From positions 2,979,001-3,043,000 of the forward strand of contig NZ_CP039740.1 in the NCBI RefSeq assembly GCF_005153485.1: a stretch of 64,000 nt of DNA, in the 5' to 3' direction. The notes beneath the pieces are model-generated. The model was given only the letters and a program-made list of their open reading frames with translations. It did not search any database and was not told where the DNA came from. Both the position numbers and the translations under genes were made by a program. The DNA comes from Pseudolabrys sp. FHR47. GTDB lineage: Bacteria; Pseudomonadota; Alphaproteobacteria; Rhizobiales; Xanthobacteraceae. Shown here in pieces: positions 42,509-50,962 of the stretch; positions within the stretch are counted from its first letter, which is position 1, and each line of letters opens with the position of its first letter.

Positions 42509-43261
42509 CTAACGCAGCTTCATCTCGATCCGCACCATATCGCCGCGATAGATGCCATTGGCCACCAGGATGAGATGGCCGTCTTGGTTGACGGCAACGC
42601 GCTGCACCTTGGCGACCGCCTCGCCGAGCGGGATGTTGAGCCGCGTCGAGGTTTCCAGATCGGCGGCGCCGATAGTGAGTTCCTGGCGCGCATCGACGAT
42701 CTTCTGGTCGGCGATATCGGCGACCAGACGCATTGCCGTCGCTGTGGTGAAGGCGCTCTCGGGAATGAGCGGCACGATACGTTCATCGACATAGACATCG
42801 GCCAGGAGGAAGGCGACGCCATTGCGCGAATGCCGGCGCTTCAGGTGCCGGTAAGCCGGCGCCGCGATGCCGGCATCGCCGTGATACGGCGGCAATTGCA
42901 CATTGCGCTCGTCCGAGAGGATCTCGATCACCGCGTTTTCGCGCGCCAGCAACAGGCCGGTCCAGTCGGTGTGCACCTTGCACCACAGGTCGCGCTGCGG
43001 CTGCTTCTTGACGAAGGTGCCCTTGGCGCGGAAGCGCTCGATCAGACCGTCGGCCTCGAGCAGATCGAGCGCCTGGCGGATGGTCATGCTGGCGACACCG
43101 CACTGATCGGCGAGTTCTTTCACCGTCGGGATTTTGCTATCGACCAGCCATTCGCCGGATTCGATACGGCGGCGGAACAGGCTCGCCAGTTGCAGATAGC
43201 GCGCGACCGAACTTTTGCGCAGCGCTTCAGCGGTGTTATTGCCGAGGGCCGTCTGTCCCAT
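42509..43261 (-). CDS. GntR/HutC-family transcriptional regulator
   Basis: A 250-residue HutC-subfamily regulator. The winged helix at residues about 20-90 has PTVKELADQCGVASMTIRQA and a wing ending AKGTFVKKQ, followed by a UTRA-type effector domain with VAFLLADVYVDERIV and the C-terminal NGIYRGDMVRIEMKLR. It is divergent from a CaiB-type CoA transferase. The same motif, CTCATA(n)ACCTAG, in its promoter region and upstream of the long catabolic operon and two hydrolases suggests it controls all of these. The effector is unknown; HutC-type proteins often bind amino acids or sugars. Confidence 0.9.
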   Translation of the reverse strand: MGQTALGNNTAEALRKSSVARYLQLASLFRRRIESGEWLVDSKIPTVKELADQCGVASMTIRQALDLLEADGLIERFRAKGTFVKKQPQRDLWCKVHTDWTGLLLARENAVIEILSDERNVQLPPYHGDAGIAAPAYRHLKRRHSRNGVAFLLADVYVDERIVPLIPESAFTTATAMRLVADIADQKIVDARQELTIGAADLETSTRLNIPLGEAVAKVQRVAVNQDGHLILVANGIYRGDMVRIEMKLR

Positions 43262-43451
43262 ACGTGGTGCCGTCCGATCGCGGCCGGCCGCAACCGGCCG
43301 GCGATTTTGTCCCTACGCCAAAATAGTGAATTACCCAGAAAAAACTAGCTTTTAATCAATTGACAGCCGGGCATGGCGCCTTATTACTCATAAACCTAGC
43401 ACATTACTATAAGAAGGGCCGGCCATCGGAGCCGCGCCCGGAGGAACGACC
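43262..43451. promoter_or_regulatory. Divergent promoter region of gntR and CoA transferase, with shared motif
   Basis: On the plus strand TTGACA (43360-43365) and TATTAC (43382-43387) make a plausible promoter. CTCATAAACCTAG follows at 43387-43399 and matches motifs at 58708 and 60481. TAGCTTTTA at 43346-43354 recurs at 58641-58649. Together these look like operator DNA for the adjacent GntR regulator. Confidence 0.55.
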
Positions 43452-44678
43452 GTGCCGGGTAACCTGTCGCACATCAAGGTGCTCGATCTCAGCCGGGTCT
43501 TCGCCGGGCCCTGGGCGGCGCAGATGCTGGCCGATCTCGGCGCGGACGTCATCAAGGTCGAACACGTCAAGGGCGGTGACGACGTGCGCCGCATGGGCGT
43601 GCCGCATCTCGGCCCCGACGGCGAGCCGACCGGCGAGACCTCGTCCTTCCTGGCGATGAACCGCGGTAAGAAGTCGATCGCCATCGACATGGGCACGCCC
43701 GAAGGCCAGGCGCTGATCCTTCAACTCATTGACTGCGCCGACGTGCTGATCGAGAACTTCAAGGTCGGCAACCTCGCCCGCTTTGGCCTAAATTATCAAT
43801 CCGTGGCGGCGCGCAATCCCCGCCTCGTCTATTGCTCCATCACCGGCTTCGGCCAGACCGGTCCCTTAAGTCACCTGCCCGGCTACGATCCGATCTTTCA
43901 GGCGATGAGCGGCGTGCTCAGCATGACCGGCGTCGCCGACGGCAAACCGGGCGCTGGCCCCACCCTGGTCGGCTATTCGATCTCCGACATCACCGCCGGG
44001 CTCTATGCCGTCGTGGGCATCCTCGCCGCGCTCAATCACCGCGACACCCATTCGGGCGAGGGCCAGTTCATCGACATTGCCCTGCTCGACACGCAGATTC
44101 ATGCCGCCTCGCACATGGCGACCAATTATCTGTCGTCCGGCAAGCTGCCGCGGCGCAACGGCACCGCCTCGCAGATCACCTGCCCCTGGCAGAGCTTCGA
44201 CTGCGCCGACAGGCCGATCATGATCGCGGTCGGCAATGACACGCAGTTCCGCCGCTTCGTCGAGCTGCTCGGTCGGCCGGAGCTCGCCGACGATCCGCGC
44301 TTCACGTCCAACCTCGAGCGCGTGCGCAATGCCGACGCGCTGATCCCGATCCTGGCCGAGCGCCTGAAGACCGACACCGCCGACAACTGGTACGCCGCGC
44401 TCGACAAGGTCGGCGTACCGAGCGGTCCGCTCAACACCTTCGAGGACGTGTTCGCGCACCCGCAGGTGCAACACCGCGAATTGCTGCAAAGCGTTGAGCA
44501 CACGAAGGCTGGCACCGTGCGCGTCGTCGCCAATCCAATCCGCTTTTCCGCTACCGAGACCGGCACCAAGCTGCCGCCGCCGGTTTTCGCCGAGCACACC
44601 GACGATGTGCTGCGCAACGTCCTCGGCCTGTCGGCCGACGAGATCGCGACGTTGCGCGCCAAAGGCGCGGTCCGTTAA
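43452..44678 (+). CDS. Family III (CaiB/BaiF-type) CoA transferase
   Basis: A 408-residue formyl-CoA transferase-family protein. It starts KVLDLSRVFAGPWAAQMLAD, has the NRGKKSIAIDM stretch, and carries the probable catalytic Asp in GEGQFIDIALLDTQIH (about residue 214). The start is GTG at 43452 behind GGAGGA. It moves CoA between carboxylates, often in catabolism of succinates, benzylsuccinates, carnitine or terpenoids. It is divergent from its likely regulator and converges with the tartrate dehydratase beta gene; the stop codons overlap. Confidence 0.93.
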   Translation: MPGNLSHIKVLDLSRVFAGPWAAQMLADLGADVIKVEHVKGGDDVRRMGVPHLGPDGEPTGETSSFLAMNRGKKSIAIDMGTPEGQALILQLIDCADVLIENFKVGNLARFGLNYQSVAARNPRLVYCSITGFGQTGPLSHLPGYDPIFQAMSGVLSMTGVADGKPGAGPTLVGYSISDITAGLYAVVGILAALNHRDTHSGEGQFIDIALLDTQIHAASHMATNYLSSGKLPRRNGTASQITCPWQSFDCADRPIMIAVGNDTQFRRFVELLGRPELADDPRFTSNLERVRNADALIPILAERLKTDTADNWYAALDKVGVPSGPLNTFEDVFAHPQVQHRELLQSVEHTKAGTVRVVANPIRFSATETGTKLPPPVFAEHTDDVLRNVLGLSADEIATLRAKGAVR

Positions 44679-45304
44679 GCGCGCTCGCGATCGGCGCGCA
44701 ATTCGGCCAGGATCGAAGCGCGCTTGTCCTGTATCGCCTTGATGGTGTCGTCATAGACGCTGTTGCCATGGGCATCGATGGCGACCGTGAGCGGTCCCAG
44801 CCGTTCGACCTCGATCCGCACCAGACGATAATGCGAGATCATGTCGCGCCAGCCGATGCCGGTGACGCGCTTGATCGCGTCGGTTAGGATCGGCGCGCCG
44901 CCGCCGAGGAACGACAGATAGACGCAGCCCGCATCCTTCATCGCCTGTGCCGACCGGGCGTCGAGCCCGCCTTTGCCGCCGGTCAGGCGCAAGCCGAGCG
45001 CCGGGATCAGTTGCGGCATCAGGTCATTGAAACGCGTGCTGGTGGTTGGGTTGATATACAGAATCTTGAGGCCGCCATCGGCGTCCTCGATATTGTAGCT
45101 GCCGAGGTGGAACAGCGCGCCGCCTTTGAGATCGAACGGCAGCGCCTCGCCGCGTGCGAGGCATTCGAGCATGCGTTTGTGCGTCGGAATGCCGGCCGTG
45201 CTGTGGATTTCGCCGCTGACATAAACAATGTCGCCGACCTTGAGCGCGCGCACATCGGCGTCGGACAGCGGCAGCTTGAGATCGTGCTCGACCATGCCGC
45301 TCAT
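44675..45304 (-). CDS. Class I fumarase/L(+)-tartrate dehydratase beta subunit
   Basis: A 209-residue beta subunit. It contains GDIVYVSGEIHSTAGIPTHK (about residue 25), GGALFHLGSYNIED, the TSTRFNDLMPQLI segment and GGKGGLDARSAQAMKD, all typical of TtdB/fumarase C-terminal domains. ATG at 45304 is used, 4 nt after the alpha stop. With the alpha subunit it would catalyse Fe-S-dependent (de)hydration of fumarate/malate, tartrate or mesaconate/citramalate. It is the last gene of the long minus-strand catabolic run. Confidence 0.92.
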   Translation of the reverse strand: MSGMVEHDLKLPLSDADVRALKVGDIVYVSGEIHSTAGIPTHKRMLECLARGEALPFDLKGGALFHLGSYNIEDADGGLKILYINPTTSTRFNDLMPQLIPALGLRLTGGKGGLDARSAQAMKDAGCVYLSFLGGGAPILTDAIKRVTGIGWRDMISHYRLVRIEVERLGPLTVAIDAHGNSVYDDTIKAIQDKRASILAELRADRERA

Positions 45305-45308
45305 CGCG

Positions 45309-46178
45309 TCACTCCATGCGCTCGATGCGGCCATCGCCGTAGAGCCTGGCGCGGGTGCGGCGGTTGATCCAGCAATTGAAGCACACCGCCACCGGCGTGA
45401 AGCCGTGGCCGGAGGCATAATCGATGTGCACGCCGAGCACCGTGGTGTCGCCGCCGGTGCCCATCGGCCCGACGCCGAGCTTGTTGACGGCGCGGGTCAG
45501 CCGCTCCTCCATTGCCGCCAAGGTTGCATCGGTATTCACGGTGCCGAGTGGCCGCAAGGTCTGCTTCTTAGCAAGTGAAGCACAATGATCGAACGTACCG
45601 CCTATGCCGACGCCCATCACCACCGGCGGGCAATGCTGCGCGCCGGCGGTGATTGCGACGTCGAGGATGTAGGTCTCTATTTCTTCCAGCGTCGGAAAAG
45701 TGAACAATTGCAAGGCCGCCCAGCGCCCCGAGCCGAGCGCCTTGGGAGAACACGTCATTTCGACGTAATCCAGGCCGCTCTCGAAGTCGTAGCTGACGAT
45801 CGGCATGTCTTTGCCGTGATACCCACGCTCCAGGGTCAGCGGGTTGGTGACATGCTTGAGGATCGGCGGGTCGATGGTCTCGACCAGATGCTCGTAGCCC
45901 TGGCGGATCGCCGCCGGAAAGTCGCATTGCAGCGGCGCGGCACTGCCGATCTTGACGAAATAGACCGGAACGCCGCTGTCGGAGCAGACGAAAGTGTCGC
46001 GCTTTTCGGCCAGTTCGGCGCTGCGCAGTTGCAGCAACAAAGTCTGCCGCGCCGCTTCCTTGGTCTCCTTCTCCATGGCCCGCGCCAGGGCCGCCTTGGT
46101 GTCGTCCGGCACCTTGCGCAGCGCCCAGGAATAGAGGTCCTCGGCGGCCTGCCGGACCATGGCGTCAGTGATCGGCAT
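45309..46178 (-). CDS. Class I fumarase/L(+)-tartrate dehydratase alpha subunit
   Basis: A 289-residue [4Fe-4S] hydro-lyase alpha subunit. Candidate cluster cysteines are in FVCSDSGVPVYFVK (about residue 64), a middle Cys region near AQHCPPVVMGVGIGGTFDHC (about residue 200) and CFNCWINRRTR near the C-terminus. Two-subunit class I enzymes include TtdAB, mesaconase and bacterial fumarases, so the physiological acid is uncertain. Its start overlaps the flavin reductase gene by 14 nt. It may convert the C4/C5 acid released by the CoA-linked steps of the cluster. Confidence 0.9.
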   Translation of the reverse strand: MPITDAMVRQAAEDLYSWALRKVPDDTKAALARAMEKETKEAARQTLLLQLRSAELAEKRDTFVCSDSGVPVYFVKIGSAAPLQCDFPAAIRQGYEHLVETIDPPILKHVTNPLTLERGYHGKDMPIVSYDFESGLDYVEMTCSPKALGSGRWAALQLFTFPTLEEIETYILDVAITAGAQHCPPVVMGVGIGGTFDHCASLAKKQTLRPLGTVNTDATLAAMEERLTRAVNKLGVGPMGTGGDTTVLGVHIDYASGHGFTPVAVCFNCWINRRTRARLYGDGRIERME

Positions 46179-46797
46179 TGGGCCTCCCGGCGAACTGAAA
46201 ATCGGGACGCAGCATTTCGAAGATTTCTTCGGTGACCGAGTAATCCATGTAGCCGAGCCGGGCCACGGGCTTCAGGCGCCGCGTGTCGACCAGGCCATTG
46301 GTGAGGATGGCATCGTCGATATGGATGCCGACGACCTCGCCGATCACGATCGTCGTCGCCGACGGCAAGCCGCTCTTCGGCCTGAGCGGGATGGTCTGAT
46401 AAAGAATGCACTCGATCGCCGCCGGCGCCGCGGCGACGCGTGGCGGCTTCACGTTACGGCACGGCGCCTTGGCCAGCCCCACCCGCTCGAACTCGTCAAC
46501 CTCCGGCGGATAGACCGCCGAACTCTGGTTCATCTGCTTGCAGAGATCCAAACTGACGACATTGACGACGAATTCGCCGGTCGCCTCGATATTGGCCAGC
46601 GAATGCTTGCGCGGCGTCGATGAAAACATCACGAAAGGCGGGCTGCCGGAGACGGCGTTGAAGAACGAGTACGGCGCCAGATTGGCGACGCCGTCGGTCG
46701 ACACGGTCGAGATCCAGCCGATGGGCCGCGGCGAGATCAGCGCATTCCACGGATTGTGCGGCAGTCCGTGCGGCTCGCTGCGCGGGTCGTAGAACAT
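46165..46797 (-). CDS. Flavin reductase-like (FMN-binding split barrel) protein
   Basis: A 210-residue protein of the flavoredoxin/flavin-reductase domain family. It begins NALISPRPIGWISTVSTDG and has NLAPYSFFNAVSGSPPFVM and GEFVVNVVSLDLCKQMNQSS, which bind FMN. Members supply reduced flavin to monooxygenases or act as redox proteins of unknown substrate. No flavin monooxygenase gene is seen nearby. It lies between the ABC ATPase (4 nt gap) and the fumarase alpha gene, so it is part of the same transcript. Confidence 0.88.
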   Translation of the reverse strand: MFYDPRSEPHGLPHNPWNALISPRPIGWISTVSTDGVANLAPYSFFNAVSGSPPFVMFSSTPRKHSLANIEATGEFVVNVVSLDLCKQMNQSSAVYPPEVDEFERVGLAKAPCRNVKPPRVAAAPAAIECILYQTIPLRPKSGLPSATTIVIGEVVGIHIDDAILTNGLVDTRRLKPVARLGYMDYSVTEEIFEMLRPDFQFAGRPNADH

Positions 46798-46800
46798 GGC

Positions 46801-47901
46801 TCAGCTACGCGGAACGGCGAGCGTGTCTTCCGGGCGGAACGACATCACCACCTCGGCGCCGGTGTCGAACGGCGTCGCCGGCTCGCCTTCGACGCGGAAG
46901 GTGCTGCCGGCATTGCGCGTCTTGATCTCATAATGCACGACATTGCCCAGGAAGCTCGCGGCCGTCACCACGCCGGGTAGCACATTCATGGTCTCGCCGT
47001 TCTGCGGCGCCGCCTTCTGCAAGACGATATCTTCCGGACGGATCGAGATGGCGACGTCGGGGCCGGCTTCGCCGTCCGTGCGGCAGCGCAAGGTGCCGCC
47101 GCCTTCCAGCTCGACAGAGTTGCCGACGCCATCGAGGCGGCCGCGCAGGATGTTGGTATGGCCGATGAAGCTGGCGACGAACTCGTTGGCCGGGCGGAAA
47201 TAGATGTCGCGCGGCGAGCCGACCTGCATCATGCGGCCCTTGGCGATGACGGCGATGGTGTCGGACATCGCCAGCGCTTCCGACTGATCGTGCGTCACAT
47301 AGACCGCTGTGACGCCGAGCTCGCGCTGCAGGCGCTTCAATTCAGTGCGCATGTCTTCGCGCAGCGCGGCGTCGAGATTGGACAGCGGCTCGTCGAGCAG
47401 CAGCAGTTTCGGGCGGTGCACGATGGCGCGGGCGAGCGCGACGCGCTGCTGTTGGCCGCCGGAGAGCTGCGTCGCCGAGCGCTTGGCATAGCCGCCGAGA
47501 CCAACGCTCTCCAAGGCTTCGTCCACCGCCTTGGCGATTTCCGCCGTCGAGTAACGCTGAGTCTTCGACACGCGCATCGGGAACGACACATTCTCGAACA
47601 CGCTCATATGCGGCCAGATGGCGTAGGACTGGAACACCATGCCGATGTTGCGCCGGTGCAGCGGCACCGAGATGCCGCGATCGCTGTCGAACAGCGGCCG
47701 GCCATCGACGGTGATGCGGCCGGTATCGGGCGTTTCCAGACCCGCGATGCAGCGCAAGGTCGTGGTCTTGCCGCAGCCAGACGGCCCGAGCAGCGTGAAG
47801 AACGTGCCCGGCGCCAGGTCGATATTGGCGTCGCGAATACCGCCGGCATATTCGTTGGGCAGCGCCGCATAGACCTTGGTGAGGTGCTCAAGCTTCAGCA
47901 T
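46801..47901 (-). CDS. Fe(III)/2-aminoethylphosphonate-type ABC transporter ATPase
   Basis: A 366-residue ATPase with Walker A GPSGCGKTT, signature LSGGQQQRVALARAI, Walker B LLLLDEPLSNLDAAL and a C-terminal TOBE region, as in FbpC/PotA-type proteins. ATG at 47901 (MLKLEHLTKVYAALPN) fits better than an upstream alternative. It energises the fused permease and binding protein encoded upstream. The TOBE domain suggests substrate or regulatory interaction. Despite the iron-type family name, a carboxylate cargo is likely in a catabolic operon. Confidence 0.93.
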   Translation of the reverse strand: MLKLEHLTKVYAALPNEYAGGIRDANIDLAPGTFFTLLGPSGCGKTTTLRCIAGLETPDTGRITVDGRPLFDSDRGISVPLHRRNIGMVFQSYAIWPHMSVFENVSFPMRVSKTQRYSTAEIAKAVDEALESVGLGGYAKRSATQLSGGQQQRVALARAIVHRPKLLLLDEPLSNLDAALREDMRTELKRLQRELGVTAVYVTHDQSEALAMSDTIAVIAKGRMMQVGSPRDIYFRPANEFVASFIGHTNILRGRLDGVGNSVELEGGGTLRCRTDGEAGPDVAISIRPEDIVLQKAAPQNGETMNVLPGVVTAASFLGNVVHYEIKTRNAGSTFRVEGEPATPFDTGAEVVMSFRPEDTLAVPRS

Positions 47902-47932
47902 CGTCCTTATCCCTGTCTCCCGGTCCGTGCCG

Positions 47933-49672
47933 TCACTGGATGCCGCCGCGGCCACTCTTCTCGGCGACGAAGTAGAAGGCCGACGCGACCAGCGCCATGA
48001 CCGCCGCCCAGATCAGGCCGAAGGCCGCAAGCTCACCGCCCTGCCCGTTGACCCACAGATCGTACATGCCGACGGCGACCACTTGCGAGCTCGGTCCGGC
48101 CAGCAGCACGGCGACGGCGAGCTCCTTGGTCGCGATGAGGAAGATGAACAGCCAGCCGGAAATGATCGCTGGCGACAACAGCGGCGCGATGATCCGCCGC
48201 AACGCCTGCATCGGCGTCGCGCCGCTGGCGCCAGCGGCTTCCTCGAGTTCTTTGTGTATCTGCAACACGCCCGTGTAGGTGTAGCGCAGGCCGTAAGGCA
48301 GATAACGCACGACATAGGCGATAATCAGCGCCCAGATGGTGCCGTAGATCGGCAGCGGCACGTTGAGCAGGATCATCAAGAAGGCGACGCCCATGACGAC
48401 GCCGGGAAACACCAGAGGCACGGTGGCGAGCTGATCGAGAATCTGGCCGCCGGGCCGGCGCCGCGCGCTCAGCCAGCCGACGAAGAACGACAGGATCATG
48501 CCGAGCGTCGCGGCGACCGCGCCGACGGCGAGCGTGTTCGCCGCCAGAGTGCGGTAGTAATCCGAGGTTAGCACCGTGACGTAGTTCGCCAGGCTGAAAT
48601 TGCTGATCGCGGCGAAGCTCATGGCGCGCATGTAGGGCAAGAGCGACAGCCACAGCAGCGCCATCAGCGGCAGCAACAGCACGATGCAGAAGTTGAACAG
48701 CACCAGCAGGTCGCCGATCCAGCGATAGCCGCCAAGATCGAACTGCCGCGGCCGGTAACCCTTGCCGGTGACGGTCGAGTAGCGGCCGGCGTTGCGCGAC
48801 AGGCGATTGTAAAAGTGCAGCAGCACGGCGACGACCGCCAGCAGCACCACCGAATAGGCGCTGGCATAGCCGAGATCCGGCGGGATCGTTTCCTTGATCG
48901 ACTGATAGACTTCCGTGGTCAGCACGTTCACCTTGCCGGGGTGCCCGACCAGGATCGGCACCTCGAAAGCCTCGATGGCGCGGATAAAGACGAACAGCGC
49001 CAGCGCCAGAATCGCGGGCTTGGCCATCTTGATCGAGATCGTCCAGATGGTACGGAAGACGGTGGCGCCGCTCATGCGCGCCGCTTCTTCCATTTCCGCA
49101 TTGGCAGCGCGGAACGTCGAAGACATCAGCAGGAACACCAGCGGGGACCAGAGGAAGCCTTCGATCAGGATCATGCCGCCGAGCGAATACGGATCGAACA
49201 GCGGCCGGAAGCTGCCGGTGAGCTGGCGATAGAGATCGTTGAACGGCCCCGAGCGGCCGAGCAGGAACAGCCAGGCGCTGACATAGAGGATATAGGGCGT
49301 ACCCATCGAGATGATGGTGGTGACATAAGCCAGACCCTTGAAGCGCGTATTGGTGCGCTCGACCAGCCAGGCCAAGGTACCCCCGAAGAGCAAACCGATG
49401 ATGGTCGAACACACCGCGAAGATCAGCGAGTTCGACAAGGTGCGCAGCAGTTCCGGACTGTGGATGAAGCGCGCAAAATGCTCGAGCGTGAAGCCGCCCA
49501 CGGTGGCGTCGGCATTGGTGACCGCGACCGAGCGCATGATGAGGATGATCGCCGGCGGCAGCACCAGCACGGCGAGAATGATGCCGAGTACCCAAGCGAG
49601 CACGGCCGTCTGGCTCATGCGCTTGCGTTCAACCGTCGCGCTGGGCGTAAGGGCGCTCAGTCTTGCCTCCAT
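47933..49672 (-). CDS. Fused two-domain ABC permease (FbpB/ThiP type)
   Basis: A 579-residue permease with two transmembrane-domain copies, about twelve helices in total. There are two EAA loops: EEAARMSGATVFRTIWTIS (about residue 200) and LEEAAGASGATPMQALRRII (about residue 475). Such fused permeases serve iron, thiamine, phosphonate and small-organic-acid importers. ATG at 49672 is the normal start. It works with the ATPase and the binding protein from 50.8 kb. Confidence 0.93.
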   Translation of the reverse strand: MEARLSALTPSATVERKRMSQTAVLAWVLGIILAVLVLPPAIILIMRSVAVTNADATVGGFTLEHFARFIHSPELLRTLSNSLIFAVCSTIIGLLFGGTLAWLVERTNTRFKGLAYVTTIISMGTPYILYVSAWLFLLGRSGPFNDLYRQLTGSFRPLFDPYSLGGMILIEGFLWSPLVFLLMSSTFRAANAEMEEAARMSGATVFRTIWTISIKMAKPAILALALFVFIRAIEAFEVPILVGHPGKVNVLTTEVYQSIKETIPPDLGYASAYSVVLLAVVAVLLHFYNRLSRNAGRYSTVTGKGYRPRQFDLGGYRWIGDLLVLFNFCIVLLLPLMALLWLSLLPYMRAMSFAAISNFSLANYVTVLTSDYYRTLAANTLAVGAVAATLGMILSFFVGWLSARRRPGGQILDQLATVPLVFPGVVMGVAFLMILLNVPLPIYGTIWALIIAYVVRYLPYGLRYTYTGVLQIHKELEEAAGASGATPMQALRRIIAPLLSPAIISGWLFIFLIATKELAVAVLLAGPSSQVVAVGMYDLWVNGQGGELAAFGLIWAAVMALVASAFYFVAEKSGRGGIQ

Positions 49673-49713
49673 CGTGCGTTATCGCTAGCCGCAAGAGTGA
49701 TATCGGGAATAGA

Positions 49714-49743
49714 TGCGCGGCAGACTTAAGGACCCGCCGCGCA
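49714..49743. other. Intercistronic stem-loop after the Fe-type binding-protein gene
   Basis: TGCGCGGC (49714-49721) and GCCGCGCA (49736-49743) form a perfect 8-bp stem with a 14-nt loop between the binding-protein stop and the permease start. As at 6.4 and 21.2 kb, it is placed to adjust the ratio of binding protein to permease. Confidence 0.55.
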
Positions 49744-49765
49744 CCGGTCGTCAGAGGTTCGGCGA

Positions 49766-50821
49766 TCAGGCGAACTTCTCGTTGAGCAGCTTGATCCAGG
49801 TCTTGAGGTTGGCGTCGACAATCTTCGGCGACATCAGCGTGTATTTGAACGGCTTCGGTCCGGTCGGCAGCAGGGTCGGGATCGTGGCCTGCACCTTGGG
49901 ATGCGCCGGCAGATAGCTGGTACCGGCGAGCACCTTCTGACCCTCCTCCGACAGCATGTATTCGATCAGCAGCTTGCCGGCGTTCGGATTGGGACCGCCC
50001 TTGATGAGGCCGAGAAGACTCGCGGCGCTCACCAGCGGCTCCATATGCAGCCACTCGATCGGCGCGCCCTTGGCCTTGGATATCTCGACATGATGGTTGA
50101 ACACCATCAAGCCGAGCGGGAAGTCGCCTACGATGACGCGGTCGAGCACGGTGCGTTGCGACGACGACATGTTGGTGATCTTCTGCGCCGCCAGCTTGTC
50201 GATGTATTCCATGCCGGCCTTGTCGCCCTTGATCTGCAGCATGTTGCCGAGGAAGCCCGGCGCGGCGACCGGCTCCGGCACCGTGGACCACACCATCTGG
50301 CCCTTCCATTTCGGATCGAGCAGATCGTCAAAGTTCTTCGGCACCTGGTCCGGCTTGACCAGACTGGTGTTGTAGGCGGCGGTGAGGAAATAGAGATTGA
50401 GCGCGGTCCAATAACCGTCCGGATCTTTCAACTCATCCGGATAGGCTGCCGCTTCCGCCGCCTTGTAAGGTTGTACCGCGCCCGCCGGCATGACCGACGA
50501 AAACGTCGCGGTGCCGTCAAACACGTCGCCCATCATGCGGCCGGCTTGATGTTCGTTGATGATCTTGAGCGCCGTGTCGCCGCTGCCGGCGCGCGTAAAC
50601 TCGACCTTGATCTTCGGATACTTCTTCATGAACGCGTCGGCGATCGGACGCACGGCCTGGTTCACGATCATCGTCGTGTACCAGACGACCTTGCCTTCCT
50701 TCTCGGCGGCGGCGACGAGTTCGGGGCTGGCGGCGCTGGCGCGACCCAGCCCGAACGGGCCGGTGGCCGCGGTCGCGGCGGCGGCAGCAAGACCCAATGT
50801 AACCTGGCGGCGATCGATCAA
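49766..50821 (-). CDS. Fe(III)-type ABC transporter periplasmic binding protein
   Basis: A 351-residue extracellular binding protein. The N-terminus MIDRRQVTLGLAAAAATAAT is a signal with an Arg pair and hydrophobic core, cleaved near SA-ASPE. The mature part has EKEGKVVWYTTMIVNQAVRP, the YTALN-like WTALNLYFLTAAYNT, and LIEYMLSEEGQKVL, as in iron/aminoethylphosphonate-type receptors. The tyrosine iron ligands cannot be confirmed by eye, so an organic ligand is equally possible. A 16-bp palindrome lies 68 nt upstream of the start. Confidence 0.9.
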   Translation of the reverse strand: MIDRRQVTLGLAAAAATAATGPFGLGRASAASPELVAAAEKEGKVVWYTTMIVNQAVRPIADAFMKKYPKIKVEFTRAGSGDTALKIINEHQAGRMMGDVFDGTATFSSVMPAGAVQPYKAAEAAAYPDELKDPDGYWTALNLYFLTAAYNTSLVKPDQVPKNFDDLLDPKWKGQMVWSTVPEPVAAPGFLGNMLQIKGDKAGMEYIDKLAAQKITNMSSSQRTVLDRVIVGDFPLGLMVFNHHVEISKAKGAPIEWLHMEPLVSAASLLGLIKGGPNPNAGKLLIEYMLSEEGQKVLAGTSYLPAHPKVQATIPTLLPTGPKPFKYTLMSPKIVDANLKTWIKLLNEKFA

Positions 50822-50888
50822 TTTTTCCTCCCTGTTTTCCCCGTGCTCGACATCATGTCTGGAGCGTCCGCGCTCTCTTGATCTTATA

Positions 50889-50904
50889 AGCTATATCTAT
50901 AGCT
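50889..50904. promoter_or_regulatory. 16-bp palindrome AGCTATA-TC-TATAGCT upstream of the transporter
   Basis: A perfect 7-bp dyad around TC in the 141-nt gap between the metallohydrolase stop and the binding-protein start. It may be a GntR operator giving internal control of the transporter genes. TAGCT half-sites also occur upstream of the dehydrogenase operon (58.63-58.65 kb) and at 43.35 kb. Confidence 0.5.
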
Positions 50905-50962
50905 CATGTGGCCGTGCTGGCAACTGGCTTTCGCAATTTCGCACTCCGTGTTTGCGACAAAT

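Noticed and set aside
46801..50821. Iron transport as the function of the FbpABC-like system
   Set aside because: Embedded in a catabolic CoA operon with no iron-related genes; ligand tyrosines could not be confirmed.
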